Source: Odobenus rosmarus divergens
Lineage: Eukaryota; Chordata; Mammalia; Carnivora; Odobenidae
Assembly: GCF_000321225.1 (NCBI RefSeq)
Contig: NW_004450582.1
Coordinates: forward strand, 2,520,737-2,584,736
Direction of reading: 5' to 3'
DNA: 64,000 nt
Part shown: positions 21,770-32,686 of the stretch, one piece after another
How the letters are laid out: each line of letters begins with the position of its first letter
How positions within the stretch are numbered: the first letter of the stretch is position 1
Notes under the pieces: generated by a model
Databases searched by the model: none
Seen by the model: only the letters and a program-made list of their open reading frames with translations
What the model was told of the DNA's origin: nothing
Position numbers and translations under genes: made by a program

Positions 21770-21912
21770 TAGACACTGTTTATCTTATTTTACTAACAGA
21801 GAAACTGAAACTCAGAAACTTTAATTTGTCCAAGGTCATGTGGCAGTAAGTGACACCATTGGGATTTGGATCTAACACTGTTTGAATCCAGTGCCCCAAG
21901 CCCTATTCATTA
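21770..21912 (-). repeat. MIR SINE fragment
   Basis: 'cagagaaactgaaactcaga', 'ttgtccaaggtcatgtggca' and 'ttgaatccagtgccccaagc' are MIR in reverse, in consensus order. Confidence 0.88.
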
Positions 21913-22077
21913 TATCCAAGGGGATGTCCCTGGAGGCAGGGAGAGACTACTACTTAAAACTGTAAAAATGATAAGGCAAATGAAAATGTGGGGGATGAAG
22001 AGGGGGAAAACACAGAATAGTGGTGAATATCTATATTTAGGGATGGGAAGAGAAAAAGGAGCCATAATCCCATATGA

Positions 22078-22112
22078 TGCAAGGAGAGAGAGGGAGAGAG
22101 AGAGAGAGAAGC
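22078..22112. repeat. (AG)n microsatellite
   Basis: Interrupted AG/GAGA run of about 30 bases; the frames on both strands across it are low-complexity. Confidence 0.85.
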
Positions 22113-22444
22113 CAGAAGAGTATAGTTTGATTAAAAAAAATGGGAAAGGTGATTTCACAAAGGAAAGGATGGTCCTGAGTGTCAAATATGGTAGAAGCTG
22201 AGTACAAAGAGAACTGTGGAAAAGTCACTGGAATTAATTTTAGAAAGTTGTTAATGCACTATTTCAGGCAGAAGCCACTTTGGACTAAGTGTGGTAGCTT
22301 TGTAATGTTGTCCAATTGGCTGTATTTCTCAGATTTTCATTCCTTGTATGTTTCATGTGAAGGATGGGCCACAAGCGGTATTAATGTGGAAGACTTTGAT
22401 GACTGGAGAGAAAGAGTGGTCATTTTGTTTTTTATTTCAGAAGA

Positions 22445-22690
22445 TGGGGGCAGGTGCTTTTGTAGCTCACATAAGTTGTCTCTTTGCTGCTGGCTCACCT
22501 CCTTGGTGTGGGACACCTGCCAGGCCTGCACCTGCTCCACCTTCCTCTGAAGCCTCCCTCAGTTTCTCTGACTCCTGGGCTACTCTGTGTTTAACTCCAT
22601 GACGAAGGGTACCAGCTTCTCCTGCAGGACACCCGCATCACCAAGACTGAAGGCGGTGAGAACTGACAAGCCTTCTAGTTTGTGCTCAAG
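22445..22690 (-). pseudogene. Apolipoprotein A-IV-like pseudogene fragment
   Basis: Read on the minus strand, the sequence encodes LQEKLVPFVMELNTE, a stop at 22580-22582, then AQESEKLREASEE. The same stretch of apolipoprotein A-IV reads [20 protein letters not shown] followed by EKL, and the two align without a gap across the stop, which replaces a leucine. After a one-base shift the next frame gives HTKEVSQQQRDNLCELQKHL, matching the family's EVSQ...DN.RELQ.RL helix. Upstream, LSVLTAFSLGDAG fits LNALFQDKLG weakly. Apolipoprotein A-IV is a secreted amphipathic-helix lipid-transport protein. Only part of the N-terminal third is recognisable; one stop and one frameshift make it non-functional. 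No poly(A) or target duplication is visible, so retrocopy versus duplication is undecided. APOA1 or APOE-like origin fits less well. Confidence 0.72.
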
Positions 22691-22857
22691 GGTTCCAGTT
22701 TGTCCTTGCTCCCTCCCACTTGGCATCCATCTTCTCTTTCCAACTGCTTGACCTGCAGTTGTCACACACCAGCATCAGACCAAAGCCAACAACCTTACAG
22801 AGAATGTTCACCTAGATCTTACAATTACAGATGATCCATGTTGTGTGTGTGCATGTA

Positions 22858-22880
22858 TCATATATATATATATATATTAG
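22858..22880. repeat. (TA)n microsatellite
   Basis: Short uninterrupted TA run following a GT-rich stretch. Confidence 0.9.
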
Positions 22881-22989
22881 TGCATATGCAGTATGTGCCT
22901 TGCGGTGGTTTTACCTTTTTTGGTTGAACTGTCTGGTACAGTAAGAGATGTGGAAAAGGAAGCAGCAAGTGTAAATTACTCTCTGGAAA

Positions 22990-23480
22990 AGTATGGTAGT
23001 CATATGATAAATATCTACTGAGCCCCTGTTACGGGCCTGTGCTTGATTCAGAGAATATAGTGATGAACAAAACTGATATGGATAGGAGACTATAGTCTAG
23101 ATAGGGAGACAGATGATGAAAAAGTAAGCAATCAAATATATGTTACAAATGGTATGAATGCTCTAAAGGCAAAACACAAAACACCTTCCCTTCCCCGATG
23201 ACAAGATACGAAGATGAACACAGAAGGGATATACTGTTTAGACTGGGAGATCGGGGAAGCATTTCTCCAGTGTGATGTGTAAGTTGAAATCTGAAGGATA
23301 AATAGGATTTAAGAAGATCATTTTAGGAAAAAGGAATGGCCCTGAAGTAGAAAAGAGTCCCAGGTGTTCTGGGAACTGCAAGATGCCTGGGCAGGTGGAG
23401 TCTGGTAAGAGAGAGTGACCTGAAGCACGACTGCCAAAGAAAATTCTGTGGTCAGTCAGGAATTCTGGAATTAATCCCGG
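22990..23480 (-). repeat. L2 LINE fragment, minus strand
   Basis: 'atctactgagcccctgttac', 'agtgatgaacaaaactgata', 'gggagacagatgatgaaaaa', 'gaatggccctgaagtagaaa' are the reverse complement of the L2 3' region in order, ending at its 3' terminus near 22990. Confidence 0.85.
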
Positions 23481-23499
23481 GAGTAATGGAAAGCCATTT

Positions 23500-23650
23500 T
23501 TTAATAGCTAAGATTCTCTGGTTGCAAGGCACAGAAATACAAGTCAAAGCAGCGTAAGAGAAAAACCGATTTTTATTGGTTCATATAACGGAACTGCAGG
23601 AAGTACAAGAGTGGAGGTGGCCTTAAGGTGGGATAGAACGAAGGATGTTA
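23500..23650. repeat. Ancient interspersed repeat fragment
   Basis: 'agattctctggttgcaaggc', 'aaaccgatttttattggttc' and 'ggaactgcaggaagtacaag' match the start of a common old repeat that includes 'gggaatttattggctcacgt'. Related pieces seem to lie at 24.30-24.62 and 27.03-27.32 kb. Name not assigned. Confidence 0.5.
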
Positions 23651-24299
23651 AGACCGCCAAAACGTTTTTTTTTTTAATCATCACGTGTCGTCACATTCAT
23701 ATCTGTAATTAGATTTTTAATGAGGTTGGGTCCACAAATCACATCTTCATAGCTTTCTCCCTAGTCTTCAACACTGTCCTGACTATATCAAATAGCTATA
23801 GTTATAAACAGATTACTCTGCCTGGGGAAATAGAGAAGCAACTGACAGCAATTTCTCACATCCTTACAAAATCTTGTTTTCACAAAGAATTGCTCGAGAT
23901 TTTGAGAAGAGCATAATTATGTCACTTTCCTCATGTCTGGACAGTAAAATACATTTTTGTACCAGACTTTGGATTATTTTCTCTCCAATATTACAATCTC
24001 ACCCCACTTGCATTGTGGTACACAATTCTGCTAAATACATTCAAGTAACATTTTATTTTAAATCAGTTCTGAGGGCTTCAATACTGTTAGAAACTAGAAT
24101 TATAGCAGTTTTTGTAGGGGCCGAAAGGCACTAGAATGGTGAAAAGCAAACTTGAGGTTATATTGGTTTTATCTCTTTTTTCTTATCAGTCTTATGAGAA
24201 ACAAAATCAAACCCACCTCACACTAGCAGCACTGACAAGAATGTGGTAAAAACAAGGTATTCTCCCTTGGGTGGGAGCTTTACCTAAATGACTATTATT
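23651..24299. other. Unassigned non-coding sequence
   Basis: An 86-codon frame at 23874-24134 has no recognised domain. Confidence 0.4.
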
Positions 24300-24625
24300 T
24301 AGTTGTGAGTATCAGAAGCTCCTCAAACTGACTTACAAAGAGAATACATGGGTAAGCATAGTTGAAAAGTTCAGGAATAGAATTGCTTCAAGCAAGCACA
24401 GCTGGGGTTTTGAGCTGAAATGATTTCAGTGGGACTCAAGTCTTTCTTCCAATTCTTGGCCCTGCTTTCCTTTTTGTGGCTTCATTCTGAAGCAGGTTAT
24501 TTGCACATACCGGCCCCTTGCAGCTCAGTTCTAGACTTACATTCTAACAGCTTCAACAACCACAGCAGAAGAAGGACTTGACTTTCCATATGGTTACAGC
24601 ATTCCAGTCTAGACATACCTCAAAT
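24300..24625. repeat. Ancient interspersed repeat fragment
   Basis: 'ctgctttcctttttgtggct' then 'tcattctgaagcaggttatt' and 'cttacattctaacagcttca' follow the same old repeat as the 23.5-kb piece. Confidence 0.5.
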
Positions 24626-25085
24626 TTAAACTGACTTGACTAGGAGGATGGAATATCTGCTTGGCTAGACTTAGGTCCAGCGTCTGCTGTGAGCTAGGAC
24701 TGGAAGTAGAGGTGGCCTCATTTTGAAGTACATGCACTGAAAGTGGGATGGGGGTGGGTACATCCTAGACGGGCAAAGAAGAACCTGGTGCTCACAACAG
24801 TCAACGTCTTGACTGCTCAGCATCGTGCAGACCCTAGTTCGCCCATTTAACGTAATGCAGCCATTCACATAAATAAAAAACAGTCGTCTCCAAGGGACAG
24901 TGATTCAGATTGCCATTTAGTAACCCATTCAGTTCAAAGTTCACAGCATCTAGATGTCACAAATTCCTTTTGTCTGGTCTTAGAGGTATCTTCTCATGAT
25001 TTTGTAATCTAGCAAAATAGTATATTTGACCCTCCTGACACATCTGTTGCACAATTATGAAAGGAAAAGAGGAGTACCATAATTA
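24626..25085. other. Unassigned non-coding sequence, end of SINE-free interval
   Basis: No coding or repeat signal recognised. Confidence 0.45.
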
Positions 25086-25099
25086 AACACTACCATTTT

Positions 25100-25325
25100 G
25101 GGGGCACCTGGATGGTTCAATTGGTTGAGCGTCCCACTCTTGATTTCAGCTCAGGTCACGATCTCAGGATCATGATATTGAGCCCTGCGACGGGTTCCAT
25201 ACCGGACATGGAGCCTGCTTAAGATTATCTCTCCCTCTGCCCCTCCCCACTGCTCTCTCTCTCAAAAACAAAATAAAACAACAAAACAAAACAAAACAAA
25301 AACAAAAGAACACCAAAAAAAATCC
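25100..25325 (+). mobile_element. CAN-SINE ending the SINE-free interval
   Basis: Head 'gggggcacctggatggttca' and a tail grown into (AAAAC)n. Target-site duplication CTACCATTTT at 25090-25099 and 25326-25335. Confidence 0.95.
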
Positions 25326-25521
25326 CTACCATTTTCAGAGAAGAAAGGGAGACCATCTATAATGGCTACTGGTCTGTGGCATATATAATATCCTGAAAAA
25401 CAGGATTAGCAGAAGTTCTTGTCTTAGCAGTGGTGTGAGTTCCTTGGTCAGCTAGTCTGTCATGGGTTCTGCTATCTGAAAAGTTACCTTATGTGGTTAC
25501 AGTTGAGGTGGTTATTAGGGA

Positions 25522-25525
25522 AGAT

Positions 25526-25560
<35 letters not shown>

Positions 25561-25562
25561 TT
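25522..25562. repeat. (TTTA)n microsatellite
   Basis: About ten uninterrupted TTTA units. Confidence 0.95.
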
Positions 25563-26388
25563 GCCATTCAGATTCCTTTGGGGAAGGTTTGGGGGACTTG
25601 ATTATTAATTGCCTTAGGAATTGGGTAATCATAGGGTTTTGTTTCCCAGGCCTGGACTTTTAAGGTAATACGACTCCTTTATACAATTGGTACTCTTTTT
25701 TCTTTTTCTTTCTTTTTTTTTCTATTCCTATTCCCTGAGCTTTTGATCAAAACCAGAATTCTTTTTTTCGTCTTTCTTAGAAACAAACATTGGTGCTTGG
25801 CCACAGATTAGCTTGTAGCCTGTGGACCTCTATCATGGCCCTGAGGTGGGGAGACAGAGCTAATCAACCCTTTCTTTTCTGGCAACATTCTAGTGACTGG
25901 CTCTTTGCAATTAGAACAATTGTCCCCTTTGTCAAGCGGGGAATGAATAATAGGAAGTGACTGGGAGTGATCAGTGAGTATCAGTATCCTGGCTTCATTA
26001 GCATTTACTTTAGCTTAGAGTATGGAATTTGGATATTCTAATCCTGGAAAGCCAAGACTGTCACCCATCTTGGAGTATTAACCATAGGAAAAGCTGTATC
26101 TTTTTTCTTTTCTTGCTTTTAAACAGACGAGCTTCTAACAAAGCTTGGCTCTTTCTTGTTGGACCTTACCAAAAAGTAAACATTCTAACATAATGATTTT
26201 TCTATGGGGTCCTCTGAATATATTTTCTATCAAGTCTCTAAATATCCAGCTTTGTTTGATACATGGGGAGTCCTAAGATAAAATAAGCAATTATGTCTCT
26301 ATTATAAGAATCAAAACTCCACCTTAAATTATGTTACACCAAAAAGGTAATATATTAACTTTTTTAAGTGGAAAGTCCAGGGACAGCA
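25563..26388. other. Unassigned non-coding sequence
   Basis: No coding frame or recognisable repeat; a T/C-rich run lies near 25.69-25.72 kb. Confidence 0.45.
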
Positions 26389-26965
26389 TTTGTTTTAGTA
26401 TGCTAGGGCTGTGGTAACAAAATATCACAGAATGGGCAGCTTAAAAAACAAATTTACTGGGGCTCCTGGGTGGCTCAGTCATTAAGCGTCTGCCTTCGGC
26501 TCAGGTCATGATCCCAGGGTCCTGGGATCAAGCCCCGCATCAGGCACCCCGCTCAGGGGGAAGCCTGCTTCTCCCTCTCCCACTCGCCCTGCTTGTGTTC
26601 CCTCTCTTGCTGTCTCTCTCTGTGTGTCAAATAAATAAATAAAATCTTTAAAAAAAAGTTATTTCTCACAGTTCTGCAGGCTGGGAGTCTAAGATCAAGG
26701 TGTTGGTTTCTCCTCTCTCCTTGGCTTGCAGATGGTCATCTTCACTCTATGTCCTTACTTGGCCTTTTGTCTGTGCACATGCATTCCTGGTGTCTCGTTC
26801 TGTTCTTAAAAGAACAGTTATATTGGATTAGGGCCCACCCTTCTGACCTCATTTAACCTTAATTACCTCTTTAAAGCCCTATCTCCAAATACAGTCACAT
26901 TGATGGTTAACGCTTCAACATATGAATTTTGATGATACACGATTTAGTCTATAACTACTGTTTTC
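26389..26965 (-). mobile_element. ERVL-MaLR (MLT1/MST-type) solo LTR split by a SINE
   Basis: Left part 'tatgctagggctgtggtaac' with 'aaaatatcacagaatgggca', and right part 'tttctcacagttctgcaggc', 'gagtctaagatcaaggtgtt', 'agccctatctccaaatacag', are the reverse complement of a MaLR LTR. The CAN-SINE at 26459-26657 interrupts it. Confidence 0.92.
26459..26657 (+). mobile_element. CAN-SINE inside a MaLR LTR
   Basis: Head 'ggggctcctgggtggctcag' to tail AAATAAATAAATAAAATCTT plus A-run. A clear target-site duplication is not visible. Confidence 0.95.
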
Positions 26966-27029
26966 ACATGCATTTGGACTGAGAGCCAAAATGAGATCAT
27001 CAGGATTCTCTAATTCTCTTTACTTTCTT

Positions 27030-27325
27030 CTCTGCTGGTTTTATGTTCAGTCAGCCTCATGTGCTGGCCCTTTGACAACTCTCGATTATGCTCTTATGTT
27101 TTAATAACTTCAGGGGAAAGATAACATCTTTTTCTCAATGATTTTAATAAGAAATTCTGCAGTTGCCTCCTACTGGCCTGGAATGGGACACGTGTATATC
27201 CTTGGAACAATCACTAGGGCCAGGACCATAGGTTACGTGATTCTCCAAACCTGAGTCATATGCCCATTCCTGGACCAAGATGGAGGTGAAGTGCCCCAAC
27301 TTGAACCATAGGAACTGAGTAGGGA
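27030..27325. repeat. Ancient interspersed repeat fragment
   Basis: 'gagtcatatgcccattcctg' and 'gccaggaccataggttacgt' fit the downstream half of the old repeat also seen at 23.5 and 24.3 kb. Confidence 0.45.
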
Positions 27326-28625
27326 AGAAGGTGTTTCTCCAAAGGAAAATTAAGATGTTGCTGTCTAGAATATGGGGAACAGATGATGGCAGGCAAAACC
27401 TAACAAATACTACTCCATGACATTTGAATTTTCTTCTAATGCCAAGATGCTATTACTTGATCCTGAGTCACTGAATATTTTGAACCATGCTGATCCATTG
27501 TTTTATAGGACAGTGCTGGCATTATTTATAAAATTCAGAGTTCTTTTCATAAGCCTTTGAAGTGTAAAGGAAACATGCAATTAATTTTGAAGCACAGAAG
27601 TCTTCGTGTACTGAAGTATCTTCCTCTACTAAAAATGCTAAATTGGACCCTCAGAGGAACCAGGCACCAGCTGTCATCTTAGGAAATACAAAGGTGAACG
27701 TCACTGTAAAGGATCCTCATTCTGAGATTTGTTATCTAAGATGGTCCTCTGCTGGTAGCCATAAAATAGAATTCTATAAACATACAAATGCTCACCTAAA
27801 AAGAGCACTAATTTTCACAAAGAGAACAACGAACTTATTTATTAATTAGAATATATTGACGTTGATATCTTCTGTATTGAGAAATAGCCTATCGATAATT
27901 ATTTCTCTGTTTTTCTAAAAAAATCTCTGCACTCACTTGTACAGGTAACTGTTAATTTATTCTTTTCCTTTTCAGCTCCAGCATCCTATTAGAAATTCTG
28001 TGGATATTTGCCATTCTACTTCTTTGTTTTGCAAAACTATTCCCTATAACATGATGTTTTTGTTTTCCTGCTGTTCATAGCAATATCACCAATGTTATCA
28101 AAATCCAGAAACATCTCATTAGGATATAGTTATTCTTTTTACTACTTACGTTGTCCCTAGGGTAAACAATTAGGTAGAGGACTATAGGTTATATGGAGGG
28201 TCCCATTTTGGCAAATGTTTATACATGTAGGATACTCTACTTACTGTCCTTTGGTGTGAGCTGTTAGTTTCATGTAATATCTCCTTTTCCTTAGTTGTGA
28301 ATTCCATCTCTAACGTTATCATTCATTTATATGTGGTTACTGCATTTCTCTTCTCTATGTGAGCAGGGATAAGAAGTCTCTCTTGAGCAAAATGTATTCC
28401 ACCAAGAGATGCACCCTTAATTAAATTTTAGGGAACAAACTAGTGGCCTTATTTTGGGGGTTATTATTATTTTTTCTCATTTTCTTTATCTGTACTACAA
28501 GATGGTTAACTTCAACTGGACAGAAATGAAATTTGGCATGACACTGTCTAGAATAATCTGTGAAGCGAAATGGACGATATACTGTTAATACCGTTTCCCT
28601 CTAGGGATTAAGATTAGGGTGGCCT
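27326..28625. other. Unassigned non-coding sequence
   Basis: 1.3 kb, AT-rich. A 68-codon frame at 27643-27849 has no recognisable domain. Confidence 0.45.
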
Positions 28626-28659
28626 GGAAAGTTGGTGTTATGTTTCACATTAAAAAATA

Positions 28660-29515
28660 AACTTCCAGATTAAAGTATTATTTATATTCACCAAAGTACA
28701 CACATTTTAAGTATACAGAACAATGCTTTTATGAATTTTCACAAGAGGAACCCACTTCTCTGACCACCCCCAAGCCAGAAAATAGGACAGCAACAAAATT
28801 ACAAGCTCTTCTTGTTCTCCTCCCAAACCTACTCCCTCCTCCCAAAGACCAACAACTATCCTGAATACTTTTTTTTTTGCCCAATCTCTACCACTTATTT
28901 TTTTTATGTGACAGCTTTATTGAGATATAATTCACATACCATATGAGTCACCCATTTAAAGTCTATAACTCAATGGTTTTTAGTATATTCTCAGAGTTGT
29001 GCAACCATCACCACAATCAATTTTAGAACATTTTTATCATTCTAAAATTAGCCCTATACCCATTAGCAGTCATTCCCCACCTCCCCCATCTTCCCCCAGG
29101 CCTTGGTAACTACTAATCTACTTTTTCTCTCTATGAATTTGCTTATTCTGGATATTTCATATAAATGGAATTATACAAGGTGTGTCCTTTTGTGCCTGGC
29201 TCCTTTCACTGAACATTATGTCTTCAATGTTCGTCCATGATGTAGCAAGTGTCAATGCTTCATGACTTTTTATTACTGAATAGCATTTGAACTATCCTGA
29301 ATATTAAAACTATAGATGAATTTGCCTGTTTGGGAACATTCTATGTGAGTTTTATTCTTTGGGTCTGGTATTTTCCACTCAACATTCTATTTGTGAGAAT
29401 AGATGTATTTTGTTGCATATACTCACATATTCATTGCTGTATAGTTTTATATTGTAACCACAACTTATTTTTTGAATGTTTCCAGTGTTTTGTTTTTATA
29501 AGCAATGTTCCTAGA
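28660..29515 (-). mobile_element. Old LINE-1-type fragment interrupted by another
   Basis: Left piece 28660-28853 ('gtacacacattttaagtata', 'cagaacaatgcttttatgaa') and right piece 29304-29515 ('attctttgggtctggtattt', 'ttccactcaacattctattt') belong to one element. In the usual LINE-associated block these phrases are contiguous. The gap is filled by a younger insertion flanked by AACTATCCTGAATA. Confidence 0.7.
28868..29289 (-). mobile_element. LINE-1-type insertion nested in an older one
   Basis: Starts with a T-run (reverse poly(A)) and contains 'ttattgagatataattcaca', 'gttgtgcaaccatcaccaca' and 'ttcatataaatggaattata'. Perfect 14-bp target-site duplication AACTATCCTGAATA at 28854-28867 and 29290-29303. 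The left T-run puts the 3' end on the left, so it is minus-strand and 5'-truncated. Confidence 0.82.
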
Positions 29516-29556
29516 AACAGTTTTTCATCATTTTATCTTATAAACTTCTTTATTAA

Positions 29557-29650
29557 TTCCTTCCTTCCTTTTCTTTCTTCCTTTGTTTCTTTGTTTCTTT
29601 ATTTCTTTGTTTCTTTGTTTGTTTGTTTGTTTCTTTCTTTCTTTCTTTAG
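29557..29650. repeat. (TTTC)n/(TTTG)n microsatellite
   Basis: CCTT, TTTC and TTTG units over about 90 bases; also the cause of the all-F/S frame in this region. Confidence 0.93.
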
Positions 29651-29689
29651 CATGACTTAGTTAAAACAAATTAAAACAAAACAAACAGT

Positions 29690-29883
29690 GGGCAGCTGGG
29701 TGGCTCAGTTGTTTAATAAGCATCTGCCTTCAGCTTAGGTCATGATCCCAGGGTTCTGGGATCGAGTCCCATATTGGGCTCCTTGCTCAGCAGGGGAGTC
29801 TGTTTCTTCTTCTCCCTCTGCCCCTTCCTCTGCTTGTGCTCTCTCTCTCTGTCAAATAAATAAATAAAACCTTTTTTTAAAAA
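29690..29883 (+). mobile_element. CAN-SINE, plus strand
   Basis: Head 'gggcagctgggtggctcag' with a small internal duplication (GTTTAATAAGCAT). 17-bp target-site duplication AAAACAAAACAAACAGT at 29673-29689 and 29884-29900. Confidence 0.95.
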
Positions 29884-30225
29884 AAAACAAAACAAACAGT
29901 ACTTGTTGAAGATTGCTCCATATCCTTAACAATCTTAATCTTTTGACTGTCTATTCTTCATATACTTTCCCAATTTCTCTTTTTCTTCCACTTCCCAAAT
30001 TTATTTAAATTTTAAGGTTGAACCTTAACCTCTGCTTTTCTTTTTCTACACTAGCTCCTTTAGAGAATTATTTGCTGTGAGGGCTTCTCATGTTACTTTT
30101 AGGTAGAAGGTTTAAATCAGTGTCTCTTCCCCCATCCCACCCTAACACTCATTTATTAGTCAGCCCCATAAGCCCTACATTTTATTTTAATCATCTTCCT
30201 TCCTCTCTTTTCTTTTCTTTCCTTT

Positions 30226-30425
30226 ATTTTTTTAAGATTTTATTTATTTATTTGGCAGAGAGAGAGAGACAGCAAGAGAGAGAACACAAGCGGGGGGAGT
30301 GGGAGAGGGAGAAGCAGGCTTCCCACTGAGCAAGGAGCCCGATGCAGGGCTCAGTCCCAGGACCCCGGAGATCATGACCTGAGCCGAAGGCAGACGCTTA
30401 ACAACTAGAACTACCCAGGCGCCCC
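30226..30425 (-). mobile_element. CAN-SINE, minus strand
   Basis: T-run, AAGATTTTATTTATTTATTT, 'gcagggctcagtcccaggac' and the head 'actacccaggcgcccc'. Flanks are TC-rich, so the duplication is ambiguous. Confidence 0.94.
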
Positions 30426-30429
30426 TTCC

Positions 30430-30950
30430 TTCCTTTCTCTTACACCATTCAAGCACTAACCCAATGGCTCTATACCTGGCTTAATTGTGAAAAGCAAGAA
30501 TTTTTTTTTTATGCAAGAGTCCCTGTTCATATAAACTTGGAGTCACCTAAAATCAGCATGTCCACCTCAATCTGGCAGCTCAACCTTGTGGGATCCCACA
30601 AAATAATACTTCATTCAACAGGCACCTTTCTGGAACTGAGCTGGCTATGGGCACAGTGATGGAGCCCCCTGTATAATCCCACAGATGTGAGTCCTGGAAC
30701 TCCTTTAGATATCTGGGCACCTCAATTTAGGGAAGGGGCAGAGTGGGGAAACATGACAGGTGGGTATTGGAGAGTGCTCTGAAGGAATGGGCACGGGGGC
30801 CCTGTTACATTAGTTGATCCCAGGCACTGAATATGGAGGGACTTGGAAAATTTTGAAAAGCTACTCTAAAGCATGGAGGGTATGGAGAGGAGGCTCTGAG
30901 GCTTAGGACCCAAGAAAGGAGCTCTACTTGCTGGGGTCAAAGGGCGGTAC
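30430..30950. other. Unassigned non-coding sequence
   Basis: No repeat or coding signal recognised. Confidence 0.45.
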
Positions 30951-30954
30951 TGGT

Positions 30955-31065
30955 CTCCCTATTATCTACAAGGCAAAGTCCAACTTTCTTTGTTTAACAT
31001 TTTAATTCCTCCACTATCTGGCATAGTTCTCTAGCAGGTGTAGAGAAAGGACCTTAATTCAGTGG
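30955..31065 (+). repeat. L2 LINE fragment
   Basis: 'tctacaaggcaaagtccaac' followed by 'tccactatctggcatagttc' fits the L2 'ctacaaggccctacatgatctggcc' block. Confidence 0.55.
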
Positions 31066-31135
31066 TTCTCACTGGCTGCCAAGAGCTAACTGTGGGCCTT
31101 TCTTTCTTTCCTTCCTTTGTTCATTCTTTCTTTCC

Positions 31136-31315
31136 TTTTTTTTTTTTTTAGATTTTATTTATTTATTTGAGAGAGAGAGAGAACATGTGAGAGGCAGAGG
31201 GAGAAGCAGACTCCCCGCTGAGCAGGGAGCCTGATGCAGGACTCGATCCCAGGACCCTGGGATCATGACCTGAGCCGAAGGCAGATGCTTAACCAACTGA
31301 GCCACCCAGGTGCCC
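31136..31315 (-). mobile_element. CAN-SINE, minus strand
   Basis: T-run, AGATTTTATTTATTTATTTG, 'gactcgatcccaggaccctg' and the head 'gccacccaggtgccct'. Slightly shortened in the CT body. Confidence 0.95.
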
Positions 31316-31839
31316 TCTACATGCATTTCTTTCTAATTCCCTGTTCAGTGACATCACTTTGGTAGCTTGAAATTTGTCACAGTGGCTTACTGGCAAATAG
31401 TACAAATCATGTTTTTTAAATTTTTGGTTTTGAGGCCCAGTTAAACATATAGCCATATACCACTGCTTAGATTACTTTTGAAGGTATGTCTCTTTATTAG
31501 AGTAAAAGGTCTATTTTGCAAGGGGCCTCCAGAAGGGATGTTTTCAAAATGTGTCCTGGACAGAATATTTTTTGGAGCTAAGCAATTTGAAGGGAGATGA
31601 AGTAAATTTACAGAAAAAGGACAGGATTCTAGGAAGGCAGTTTTATATAATTATACTTAATTTAACTAAGGCCTTTGGCATTAGGCGGACATGGAAAAGT
31701 TGGAAATCTAATTATTCTATGAATCCAGCTGATTTTAATACCACTATCTAATAATGATACTACAAAAAAGAAAATTAGGGAATTTATCACTTATGCATAT
31801 AGATATAAAAATTGTACAAAATAAATTGTTAATAAATAG
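31316..31839. other. Unassigned sequence, possibly further LINE-1
   Basis: AT-rich; a 66-codon frame at 31551-31751 is not recognised. It may belong to the diverged LINE-1 that follows. Confidence 0.35.
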
Positions 31840-31929
31840 AATCTAGCAGTATATTCTATTAATAATAAATACAGTTTATTGTAGGAATGAAAAGATAGTT
31901 CAAGATCAGGAAAACTGTCAGTATAGTTA

Positions 31930-32249
31930 TAGTTGACCCTTGAACAATGTGGGAGTTAGAGGTGCCAACCCCCTGTGCAGTTGAAAACTTGTGTATAACT
32001 TTAGAGTCCCCCAAAACTTAACTACTAATAGCCTTCTGTTGACCAGAAACCTTCCTGATAACATAGTCATATTTTGTATGTTATATGTACTATATAATGA
32101 ACTCTTACAATAAAGTAAGCTAGAGAAAAGAAAATGTTATTAAGAAAATCATAAGAAAGAGAAAATACATTTACAATACAATATTGTATTTATTAAAAAA
32201 TTCCACATGTAAGTGGACCCATGCAGTTCAAACCTTTGTTTCAACTGTA
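31930..32249 (-). mobile_element. Tigger-type (pogo/Tc1) MITE
   Basis: Left end AGTTGACCCTTGAACAATGT and right end 'acccatgcagttcaaacctt' match the terminal inverted repeats of a Tigger-family non-autonomous element, whose ends read CAGTTGACCCTTGAACAAC. The right end is shortened before '...caactgta'. It is flanked by TA on both sides, the family's target. No transposase frame remains. Confidence 0.8.
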
Positions 32250-32505
32250 TATTGATAAATTTTAAGAATTAATATCATATCTATTGATATCAATAGATTT
32301 AAAAGAGATAGTTGATAAATTTCAGTAGATATTCCTAACAAAACTCTGAAGTAAAGGAAAGGATTTATATATCTAACTATATTAAAATGGAAACTTCTCT
32401 TCATCAGCACATAAGCACATATAAGGTGAAAATATAATCTACAGACTGGGACAAAACATCTCTATATGAAAAAGGATTATTTTTAAAAATTTTTTTTCTG
32501 GTGCT

Positions 32506-32686
32506 TTCTTTTTTTTTTTTTAAAGATTTTATTTATTTATTCATAAGAGACAGAGAGAGAGACAGGCAGAGGGAGAAGCAGGCTCCCCGCGGAGCAGGGA
32601 GCCCGATGCGGGACTCGATCCTAGGACTCTGGGATCATGACCTGAGCCGAAGGCAGACGCCCAACGACTGAGCCACCCAGGTGCCC
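32506..32686 (-). mobile_element. CAN-SINE within LINE-1
   Basis: T-run, AAAGATTTTATTTATTTATT, CATAAGAGACAGAGAGAGAG body and 'gccacccaggtgccc' head. AAAAAGGATT occurs at about 32469 and again directly after the element (32686), consistent with the target duplication and a long T-rich left tail. The body variant differs from most copies here. Confidence 0.93.
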
